From: Nitrospirota bacterium
GTDB taxonomy: Bacteria; JACPQY01
Length of the DNA: 64,000 nucleotides
NCBI GenBank assembly: GCA_016190245.1
Contig: JACPQY010000085.1
Coordinates: forward strand, 1 to 64,000
Reading direction: 5' to 3'
The translations under genes were made by a program, and so were the position numbers. Position 1 is the stretch's first letter. Every line of letters begins with the position of its first letter. Under the pieces are notes generated by a model. It saw only the letters and a program-made list of their open reading frames with translations. It did not search any database and was not told the origin of the DNA. This document shows, one piece after another, positions 25,567 through 32,290 of this stretch.

Positions 25567-26544
25567 TCACCTCATTTCCCCTTTCGGCTTTCCGCTTTCG
25601 GCTCCCAGCTTCTCCCCTTCCTCCTCCCAGACCCTCACACAGTTTCTTCCCCCTTCCTTGGCCTGATAGAGCGCCCGATCGGCCCGCTCGATCACACTCT
25701 CTCCCGTCAAACCCTCCGACGTCCCGTTTACCACACAAACCCCCACACTGACAGTGACCGTGAAGGCCCCCTCTTTCTCGACAAACGGTCCGGCCTCGGC
25801 GCTTTTCCTCATCCGCTCGCCCAACCGTAGCGCGGCCGACTCATCGGCATTGTTCGCCACGACCACGAACTCTTCTCCACCGAACCGCGCCAACACGTCC
25901 CCCTGCCGCACGCACTCTTGGAGCCGCCCGGCCAGTTCCTTGAGCACCCGATCACCGGCCAAGTGTCCAAACCGGTCGTTGACGCTCTTGAAGCGGTCCA
26001 CGTCCACCATCAGCACCGCAAACGAATCGCGGTATCGTCGGGCCAAGCTCAGCTTAGCGTCCAGCGCCTCCACCAAATAAGCCTTGTTGAAGACCTCCGT
26101 GAGACCGTCGCGCGTGGCCATCCGGTACATCTCATCCAACCAGGCCCGCTCGAGATCGTCGGCACGCAGGAACCTGAAGATCGTGCCGCCCACCTGGAGG
26201 CGATCCCCATCCCGCAGCGTCGCTTCGGTTACTCTGTCGAGGTTGACGAACATGCCGTTGCTGCTTTCAAGGTCGGTCACTCGGCAGCCGTCCGGCCCGA
26301 CATGAATCTCCGCATGCCGCCGCGAGGCGAACCGGTCGGTCTCGATCCGGATGTCCACACCCTCCCCGCGCCCGATGAGAATGAGCGGGCGATCCAGATC
26401 GAACCGGCGGCCCTGAAGATCGCCGTTGAGAACGACCAGGCAGCCTTTCTGCACGCCCGCTCGCGCTCGCGGTGAGACCTCTTCGAAAACGGTCGCTCCC
26501 TCGCCGTCCAGCGTCAGTTCGTCGGGATTGAAAGGATCACCCAA
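25567..26544 (-). CDS. FHA-GGDEF protein, probable diguanylate cyclase
   Basis: A 325-residue protein with an FHA domain (about residues 35-115: LILIGRGEGVDIRI, FASRRHAEIHV, DLESSNGMFVN) and a GGDEF domain (about 135-300: RDGLTEVFNKAYLVEALD, LMVDVDRFKSVNDRFGHLAG, and the active-site GGEEF). GGEEF is competent for c-di-GMP synthesis. The FHA domain should bind phosphothreonine and gate the cyclase. No ATG exists near the start; a TTG at 26544 that overlaps the upstream stop is the best candidate. The last 20 residues (Glu/Gly/Lys-rich) are coded by a 7-base repeat. Confidence 0.88.
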   Translation of the reverse strand: MGDPFNPDELTLDGEGATVFEEVSPRARAGVQKGCLVVLNGDLQGRRFDLDRPLILIGRGEGVDIRIETDRFASRRHAEIHVGPDGCRVTDLESSNGMFVNLDRVTEATLRDGDRLQVGGTIFRFLRADDLERAWLDEMYRMATRDGLTEVFNKAYLVEALDAKLSLARRYRDSFAVLMVDVDRFKSVNDRFGHLAGDRVLKELAGRLQECVRQGDVLARFGGEEFVVVANNADESAALRLGERMRKSAEAGPFVEKEGAFTVTVSVGVCVVNGTSEGLTGESVIERADRALYQAKEGGRNCVRVWEEEGEKLGAESGKPKGEMR

Positions 26545-27082
26545 GGATCGCGTCGCCTCTCGCCTCGCGGGGCGGGCCAAGCTTGAGCACGGCCATCGGG
26601 AGCCCCGCTTGGCGCCGCGCCACGTCAACTCGGATCATCTTCACGAAATCGCCCCCAAGAGTGGATTCTACCACGCCGACGCACACCATCCGGCGTGCTT
26701 TCCGCCGCGCCGAACAGGCCAGCATGAGCGGTCCCGCTTCGCCTCCCTCTCCCAGGTTCACCGTGGCATCAAGGATGCCGATCGTGGCCTGGATCGCCCC
26801 GACCCGGCCGGGCAGACGATCGCCCCACGGCATGATCCTTCGCAGCCCGATACCGCGATCCCTGCACCATCCCGTGAGCTCCTCCACGCTTGCTTTCGCC
26901 GGAATGCCGGCAATGGAGCAAAGCTGGCGTCGAGTGGCGTAAAGATGATCCACCGCCCTCAGAAGTTGGGGAAGCGACGGACATGGTCCGCCCGCCGCAT
27001 CCTTTCTCCCGCGCCCCGTTCCGCGGCCGCGGCCCTCGTGCCCGTTCCCCCCACTACGGTTCTCAGTTCTGGACTCGCGCAT
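26537..27082 (-). CDS. Hypothetical protein upstream of the FHA-GGDEF gene
   Basis: A 181-residue protein. The ATG at 27082 follows GGGGGTGCAGGT. A Gly/Arg-rich N-terminus (GHEGRGRGTGRGRKDAAGG) leads to a folded-looking part: LPQLLRAVDHLYATRRQLCS, VEELTGWCRDRGIGLRRIMP, then a domain with VGAIQATIGILDATVNLG and VCVGVVESTLGGDFVKMIRV. No membrane segment is seen. It overlaps the FHA-GGDEF start, so the two are coupled and may work in the same signalling step. I do not recognise the family. Confidence 0.6.
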   Translation of the reverse strand: MRESRTENRSGGNGHEGRGRGTGRGRKDAAGGPCPSLPQLLRAVDHLYATRRQLCSIAGIPAKASVEELTGWCRDRGIGLRRIMPWGDRLPGRVGAIQATIGILDATVNLGEGGEAGPLMLACSARRKARRMVCVGVVESTLGGDFVKMIRVDVARRQAGLPMAVLKLGPPREARGDAILG

Positions 27083-27163
27083 ACCTGCACCCCCTTGACC
27101 ACCAAACCCTCGGGAACGACAAACCAGGGGGGCCTGCCTCAAAGGCAGGGTAGCCCGCCACAC

Positions 27164-27649
27164 TCATTTTGATGATCTCTCAGCAGTGCCCGCCTGTCTG
27201 TGACTTACATCACATTTCCCACCTGCGGGCGTGGGCTCGCAGGCCGTATCTGCCAACCCGCCGGACATCCGCCATCGGACCGATGAGAATCGGTCCCTAC
27301 GAAAACATGGGGTCCACGACCGCCGGAATTCTTCCCATCTTCGTAGGGACGCATTCTGATGCGTCCGTATCTGAGCATAGGCACGTAGTATGCCTATGCA
27401 CATCATTTAGGTCAAGGCGCTTGAAGGGTCCCTGATCCGTCGCCAGGCATCCGTGTCCCGTAGGGACGCACCTGGGCAAGGAGCCCTGGTGCCATGAGCA
27501 GAAAGCAGCCCAGGAAGGGCTGCGATCAGCATGGCATTCCTATGCGTCCGAGAAGACGGACCGATCAGAATCGGTCCCTACAGCGTTGAATGCAGGCCAT
27601 CCTGGGCCAGGTACGACGGAGGCACACCCATCGGGTGCGCCCCTCCCGA
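27164..27649. repeat. Repeat-only interval with palindromes and a hairpin element
   Basis: About 490 bases without a gene. Three 20-bp palindromes are present: GGACCGATGAGAATCGGTCC (27277-27296), GGACGCATTCTGATGCGTCC (27347-27366) and GGACCGATCAGAATCGGTCC (27558-27577). All sit beside GTAG or CTAC. A structured element is at 27471-27539. The interval lies between the ends of two blocks of genes on the same strand and marks the left edge of the conjugation locus. Confidence 0.75.
27471..27539. repeat. Structured hairpin element, copy 1
   Basis: Outer stem GCCATG (27491-27496) with CATGGC (27530-27535); inner stem GCAGCCC (27505-27511) with GGGCTGC (27517-27523). It is preceded by GGGCAAGGAGCCCTGGT. 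Copy 2 at 52073-52140 keeps both stems with compensatory changes, and copy 3 lies at 47055. Confidence 0.75.
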
Positions 27650-28249
27650 TCAGAACCTGAGCTCGAACGAATCCCCGTCTATCTCAATCACCGCGCGCGA
27701 CGGGCCTACCTCCTTCAGCGTGACGTCGCCGATCCTCTCCCCCACCCTTTGAAAAGAGTGGACTCGCCCGTTCACCTCAACCACGGCACCGCGCTCGTCC
27801 ACCGCCACGAGTTTCAACTTGGGTCTCGGCTTGGGAGGCGGGGCCTTCGCCTTCGCCTCCTCCACCTTCCTCTCGGCTTCCCGGCGTGTTGCCACATCCG
27901 CCTGCCGGACCTCCGCCTGGGCCTTCGCCAGGCGCGCCCGCAACTCTGCACGGTAGACATCCATCCTCAGCGCATCCAATTCAGGATCTTCCAGCCAGTC
28001 GAGCCTGGGGAACGCGGCGGAAGATGGGGCGGTCTTCGGCGGCGCCGATAAAGGCACGGCGGACTCGGGCGCCCCCGACTCCGTCGCTTCCGTCCCTGCC
28101 TCTCTCTCACTCCCGAACGAGCCGAGAGGGCTCTCCTCGCCCTGCGCGCGGGCGCTGGAGTCCTCTGACGTCGGCCACCCCCTCCAAAACCATCCGTATG
28201 CCACGGCGATGGCCACAATCGTCGCTGCGATCCAACCATTCTTCTTCAT
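27650..28249 (-). CDS. PilP/GspC-like protein at the end of the conjugation operon
   Basis: A 199-residue protein with one N-terminal membrane helix (WIAATIVAIAVAYGWFW), a Pro/Ser/Ala linker, a long charged helix (ALRMDVYRAELRARLAKAQA...) and a C-terminal beta domain: LVAVDERGAVVEVNGRVHSF, then GDVTLKEVGPSRAVIEIDGD. The last domain is of the PilP/GspC type, which contacts secretins in type IV pili and type II secretion. GAGGAGGCAATCC precedes the ATG, which overlaps the upstream stop (ATGA). The secretin encoded at 32277 is the likely partner (inference). Confidence 0.6.
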   Translation of the reverse strand: MKKNGWIAATIVAIAVAYGWFWRGWPTSEDSSARAQGEESPLGSFGSEREAGTEATESGAPESAVPLSAPPKTAPSSAAFPRLDWLEDPELDALRMDVYRAELRARLAKAQAEVRQADVATRREAERKVEEAKAKAPPPKPRPKLKLVAVDERGAVVEVNGRVHSFQRVGERIGDVTLKEVGPSRAVIEIDGDSFELRF

Positions 28250-28950
28250 GGATTGCCTCCTCTCGGCATAATGCCTGCCGATACCGCCGGCCCAGCCGCC
28301 GGCCGCTCCAACACGCGACCGACCACGGACGCCGTCACATCGAGTCTCCCTCGATCCCAGGTCACCAGCTCCACGACCACCGGCCACTGGGAAAGTCTTT
28401 CGAGAAATACGCCAACCCCGCTCAACGCCGGCACGGGGACTCGGATCACGGATCCGCACGTCTCCCACGTCTCCTGGCGCGCACATGTCCCCCGCTCTAT
28501 TTGGCCCTCCAGCGCCTCTATGCCGTCTCCCAGCGCCCCCAAGGTGTCTCCGGCAGCGGGGGGATCCTCGCCCGCGGGCCACGCTCCTCCCGCTGCGCCG
28601 GACTCGCCGATCGGCCAGGAGCACCGGCCGCGCCCAAACGCCCCGCCGGCGGCCTCGCAGGCCTCAAGACCCGGACCTTCGACTTCAATGGACGTGGAAC
28701 TCCACGTCAAGCTTCTCACACCGCCCAAGCCGGCCAGTGCCGGCGGTCGCTCGGGGATCGGGAGCCTCCGGCCGGACCGCCACTTCGCCAGCGCACGGGT
28801 CGCCGCGTCCTCGATGACCGGCTTCGACCGCTCGGCCCATCGAGCTTGTTCGACGGCGTCCCTTTCCTTCGACTCCCGCGATCTCATCCAGTACTCTGTC
28901 CCGGTCGCTCCAAGCGCAACAAGAGCGACAAAGACTGCAACCCTATTCAT
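28246..28950 (-). CDS. PilO-like membrane protein of the conjugation locus
   Basis: A 234-residue protein with one N-terminal membrane helix (VAVFVALVALGATGTEYW), a soluble middle with a Cys pair (EACEAAGGAFGRGRCSW), a helix (LGALGDGIEALEGQIE) and a C-terminal ferredoxin-like stretch (GVGVFLERLSQWPVVVELVT, then GRLDVTASVVGRVLE). This layout fits PilO or PilO2-like proteins of type IV pili. It follows the TraC gene after a gap of 85 bases filled by GATTCCC-type heptamers and is coupled to the PilP-like gene. Confidence 0.5.
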   Translation of the reverse strand: MNRVAVFVALVALGATGTEYWMRSRESKERDAVEQARWAERSKPVIEDAATRALAKWRSGRRLPIPERPPALAGLGGVRSLTWSSTSIEVEGPGLEACEAAGGAFGRGRCSWPIGESGAAGGAWPAGEDPPAAGDTLGALGDGIEALEGQIERGTCARQETWETCGSVIRVPVPALSGVGVFLERLSQWPVVVELVTWDRGRLDVTASVVGRVLERPAAGPAVSAGIMPRGGNP

Positions 28951-28994
28951 CCGAGACGCCCCCCCTCCGTATTTCGCCATTCGGAATCCGGTTT

Positions 28995-29038
28995 CTCCTT
29001 CTTCCCTGTTCGATTCTCGATTCCCGATTCTCGGTTCA
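28995..29038. repeat. GATTCTC/GATTCCC heptamer run after traC
   Basis: GATTCTC, GATTCCC, GATTCTC, GGTTCAC form a 7-base periodic run ending at the traC stop codon, so the stop itself is part of the repeat. Similar units are at 24940 and 46110. Confidence 0.65.
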
Positions 29039-31642
29039 CGACCCCTTCCCCCTCCCCGCCGCCACGCCCATCGGATACTTCTCCGCGAGCATCCGCACCG
29101 CATCCACCTTGCTCCCCGTCTCCTTCACCGCGGCATGGAAGGCCTGCACGTCCGCCCCATCCGTGGTGGACACCCAGTACGAGACCGGGTCCGGCACGAG
29201 CCGGAGCACTCCGTCCCTCGTGGCTCCTTCGAAGGTTGTGAGGACGAACGCCTCGCTGTAGTACCCCTTGCGCATGTGCACGGTCTGGATCGTGCGCACC
29301 TGGTTCGGGTTGAGGTGCAAGTGCTTCGCCAGGGTCTCCAGCGCCTTCGGCTGCTGCTTGAGCAGGAAAAGGTTCGGAGCGTTCGAGACGATCGCCTCGC
29401 CGGCGGGGAACTGGACGAGATCGAGCACGTCCTGCGTGATCACAAACACCAGACCGGAGTACTTCCGAAACGTTTTGTAGCCTTCCTGGATGAAGGCCGC
29501 GGCGGCCGGGTCTTTCAGGAACGCCCACGCCTCGTCAATCATCAGGTACTTGCGGACGCCGCGAATGGCCTCATCGCGCACCACGCGGATGATCAGGTTC
29601 ATCACGGCCATCATGAGTGGTCCCCGGAGGTCGGGCTGGTCCTTGGCCTCGGTGAGGTCAAACACGGTCATCCGGTTTCCCAGTCGCAGCCTGGTCGGAC
29701 CGTCGAAAAATGCCCCGAAACGCCCCTGCCGCGTGAACGGATAGAGCTTCAGCGCAAGCCCCTCGCCCAGGCTCCCCTCCTCTTTCAGGGCTTGAGTGAT
29801 GTCGCTGACGAAGACCTCCTCGCCCCGCTTCCGCTCGAACGCCTTTCTCAGCGCGATCTCGAAGAGGACCTTCTGATCGCGCGTCACGGGCTCCTGACTC
29901 TCGGGGTCCCGCACCATCTGCGCGAGGAGGGGCACCCAGAGGGCCACGCTGGCGTCGTTCAGTTCGTCCGCAAAGGGATTGATGCATGTCGGATTCTTGA
30001 GAACGATCTGGGCATAGTCGCCGTCCAACATTTCACATAGTTTCTGGTAGGAGCCCCCAACATCTATGATGAACACGAACGGGCGCGGGTTCAGCCGTTG
30101 GGCCTGGATGAGCATGTCGTTCGTGAAGAAGCTCTTGCCGGCGCCGGAGGTGGCCAGGATGAGGCCGTGGGGGCTCGTGTCGCAGTCCATCGGGTCCGCT
30201 GTGACGGGCACGCCCAGGCGGGAGACATAGAGCTGGGTGGGCGTGCGCGTGCCCGCGAAGTACCCCCAGAGGGGGAGGAACATAACGAAGCGGTCGGAGA
30301 GGACCTTTCGCAGTCGCCTCAAGTACGTGTCGAGTCTCGGATCGAAGCCGAGGGGGAGGCTGGAGAGGAGGACCGGCAGAACCACGTCCGTCTCGATCGA
30401 GGCCGTGGCGCCGACGAACGAGAAGGCGCGCAGCAAGGCGTCGGTCGTCTCGGCTTGCTGGGCGGGGGGCGAGGACGCGACGACGTGGACGGCGAACGAC
30501 ACGATCCGGCGGTTTTTCCCTTCGATTTCCTTGAGAACGTCGTCCAGTTCATCCAGGATGACCTTGGCCGCGAGGTTCTCCTGGCCCGTGATGGACCGCG
30601 CCTGCCGTCCCGCCAGGAACCGCTTCGCGCCAAGGGCGGACTTGGACTCGGCCAACGTCAGGTTCACGAAGTTGATGGCGACCAGGAGGTTGCCCGTGTA
30701 CCGTTCGAGGAGGGTGTTGATCAGGGCGGGGCCGACACTCCCAGGAAGGCCCGTGAGGCTGAGGACCTGCGTGCACAGACCGTCGAGCAACAGGTGGTCC
30801 TCCCGAACCTCGCAGTTCCCGAAAGCGATCTGCTCGCGCAGCGGCCGCCCGTCCGGAATGAATCGTCCACCCCCACCTGCCTCCTCCCCCATCGAGGGGG
30901 AGGAACTTTTGGGCGCCCCCTCCCCCCTTGCGGGGGAGGGTGAGGGTGGGGGGTGATTCCCGAACGCGAAAGAGCGCGCCCTCCCCGGATTCAGCGCCCG
31001 GTACGCAATCCCCAACAGCCCCGTCATGTCGAGCCGCTCCGGGCGGAACCCGTACCCTTGCAACCCCCTCTCCAGCCCGAGCCCCTGCCGCATGAGGTCG
31101 GCCTTGCGCGCGAGGTAGTCCCGATGGATTTCGCCCGCGATCGCCCCCCGGCCCTTGGCGGCCCATGCCAGAATGCCGCCTGCCGTCCGCGTCGGCGGCG
31201 GCGAGATGAGCATGAGGTAGACCGCAAACCGGCGGCACCGGTACGGATCTCCCGGCCAGAAGCCGTGCACCGCGGCGTCGCGATATCGCGCCGACTTCCC
31301 CTCGCACAGCAGTGTTATAAGACTGTCAGGTGGGAGTTCCGAAGCACCCAAGAACTTGTTCAGAGTGTCATCCACGTCCCCGCTGACCTCGAGAAGGAAC
31401 TGCCCGCAGAACCCCTGGGGTATCTCCAGGAGCAGCCGCTCCACCACCTCGCCCATCCGAGCCTTTGCCTCATCCGAATCGGTCTCGCTCGGCACCGGCG
31501 AGATCCGCCAGCCCATCCCCAGCCGCCCGTCCACCTGGATGAACACCTGCCCATCGGGGTCGTAGTCGTAGTAGGGCAGCAGTTCGGCCACATCGGGGCC
31601 GCGATCATTCAGCGCCGCGAGGCGCTCACGGGAGATAGCCAT
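29036..31642 (-). CDS. traC: TraC-type (VirB4 family) conjugation ATPase
   Basis: An 868-residue T4SS ATPase. The Walker A motif ATSGAGKS is at residues 497-504 and the Walker B LMIDEAW near 700. DGPTRLRLGNRMTVFDLTEA, then LMMAVMNLIIRVVRDEA and VFVITQDVLDLVQFP are VirB4/TraC features. It powers pilus assembly and substrate transfer at the inner membrane. Its ATG overlaps the stop of the four-helix-bundle gene (TGATG). Residues about 229-258 are an insert rich in Pro, Ser and Gly, coded by a GC-rich palindromic repeat (30869-30957) and absent from ordinary TraC proteins. Confidence 0.88.
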   Translation of the reverse strand: MAISRERLAALNDRGPDVAELLPYYDYDPDGQVFIQVDGRLGMGWRISPVPSETDSDEAKARMGEVVERLLLEIPQGFCGQFLLEVSGDVDDTLNKFLGASELPPDSLITLLCEGKSARYRDAAVHGFWPGDPYRCRRFAVYLMLISPPPTRTAGGILAWAAKGRGAIAGEIHRDYLARKADLMRQGLGLERGLQGYGFRPERLDMTGLLGIAYRALNPGRARSFAFGNHPPPSPSPARGEGAPKSSSPSMGEEAGGGGRFIPDGRPLREQIAFGNCEVREDHLLLDGLCTQVLSLTGLPGSVGPALINTLLERYTGNLLVAINFVNLTLAESKSALGAKRFLAGRQARSITGQENLAAKVILDELDDVLKEIEGKNRRIVSFAVHVVASSPPAQQAETTDALLRAFSFVGATASIETDVVLPVLLSSLPLGFDPRLDTYLRRLRKVLSDRFVMFLPLWGYFAGTRTPTQLYVSRLGVPVTADPMDCDTSPHGLILATSGAGKSFFTNDMLIQAQRLNPRPFVFIIDVGGSYQKLCEMLDGDYAQIVLKNPTCINPFADELNDASVALWVPLLAQMVRDPESQEPVTRDQKVLFEIALRKAFERKRGEEVFVSDITQALKEEGSLGEGLALKLYPFTRQGRFGAFFDGPTRLRLGNRMTVFDLTEAKDQPDLRGPLMMAVMNLIIRVVRDEAIRGVRKYLMIDEAWAFLKDPAAAAFIQEGYKTFRKYSGLVFVITQDVLDLVQFPAGEAIVSNAPNLFLLKQQPKALETLAKHLHLNPNQVRTIQTVHMRKGYYSEAFVLTTFEGATRDGVLRLVPDPVSYWVSTTDGADVQAFHAAVKETGSKVDAVRMLAEKYPMGVAAGRGKGS
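30869..30957 (-). repeat. REP-like palindrome inserted in frame in traC
   Basis: CTCCCCCATCGAGGGGGAGG and CCTCCCCCCTTGCGGGGGAGG-like hairpins with GGGTGAGGGTGGGGG form a repeat of about 89 bases of a type common as dispersed REPs in Proteobacteria. Here it lies inside the traC frame without a stop, adding about 30 residues between GRARSFAFGN and FIPDGRPLREQ. Confidence 0.8.
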
Positions 31643-32082
31643 CAGACCAGTGAGCAGTAAGCAGTGAGCAGCAAGCCCGATGTCAGGCCTGAAGCGGATG
31701 AGACGCTTGCAGACATTCGCTTCAACGAGCGAATCAGCCCCGTCAACATCTTGCTGACGGAGACCGAGGTCTCTTCCAACCGCGTGTCCGTCCGATATTC
31801 CAGCAGACGTGCGATTTCAAGGTGCGTGTCAAGTTCGCTCAGCGAGCCCTGAGCATAGTGAAGGAAGTTCGCGAATTCCTTGCGCGTCTGCCGACCCGCT
31901 CCCTCGGCAATGTTCGACGCGATGCTGACAGCGGCCCGACGAGCCTGTGACGTCAGCCCATATCTCTCTTCCTCCGGCCAACTCCGAGTCGACTCATATA
32001 CAGCCTTGACCAGCATCAGGCTTTGCCTCCACACCTGCAGCCGTTTGTGCGGTTTCACACGGCCGGCGTCATGCTTCTCCAT
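31642..32082 (-). CDS. Four-helix-bundle (IVS family) protein coupled to traC
   Basis: A 146-residue protein with GGAGGAGGTGGGCTG before the ATG. KPHKRLQVWRQSLMLVKAVY, EERYGLTSQARRAAVSIASN, IAEGAGRQTRKEFANFLHYA and GSLSELDTHLEIARLLEYR identify the family. It is a close paralogue of the N-terminus of the secretin fusion at 34007 and of the gene at 54153. The C-terminal tail (GLTSGLLLTAYCSLV) is coded by the TGCTCAC repeat, and its stop overlaps the traC start. Its role in a conjugation operon is unknown. Confidence 0.88.
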   Translation of the reverse strand: MEKHDAGRVKPHKRLQVWRQSLMLVKAVYESTRSWPEEERYGLTSQARRAAVSIASNIAEGAGRQTRKEFANFLHYAQGSLSELDTHLEIARLLEYRTDTRLEETSVSVSKMLTGLIRSLKRMSASVSSASGLTSGLLLTAYCSLV

Positions 32083-32098
32083 CAGCCCACCTCCTCCT

Positions 32099-32290
32099 CC
32101 GTCCCTGTTCACCGTCTGACCGCTTACTGTCTTGCTGTTCACTGCTTACTGCTCACTGCCCACTGCTCACAGCTTACTGTCTTGCTGCTCCCTATCCTGT
32201 TGCTCCCTGTCCTGCTGCTCACTGTCCTGCTGCTCACTGTCTTGCTGCTCACTGCTTACTGCTCACTGTTCACTGCTCACTGTTCACTTT
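32099..32290. repeat. Tandem array of 7-base TGYTYAC units
   Basis: A run of units such as TGCTCAC, TGTTCAC, TGCTTAC, and interposed TGTCTTGC or CCTGTTGC variants, extends over about 180 bases between the secretin stop and the downstream four-helix-bundle gene. In the plus direction all three frames read a cycle of Cys-Ser-Leu-Leu-Thr-Ala-His type. The right end covers the last codons of the secretin gene. Confidence 0.85.

Noticed and set aside
28253-30040. Plus-strand open frame (595 codons) across the PilO-like gene and traC
   Set aside because: Crosses two supported minus-strand genes and has no plausible start or domain.
32099-32290. CRISPR-like array
   Set aside because: The units are contiguous 7-mers without spacers or 25-40 base repeats, and no cas genes are nearby.
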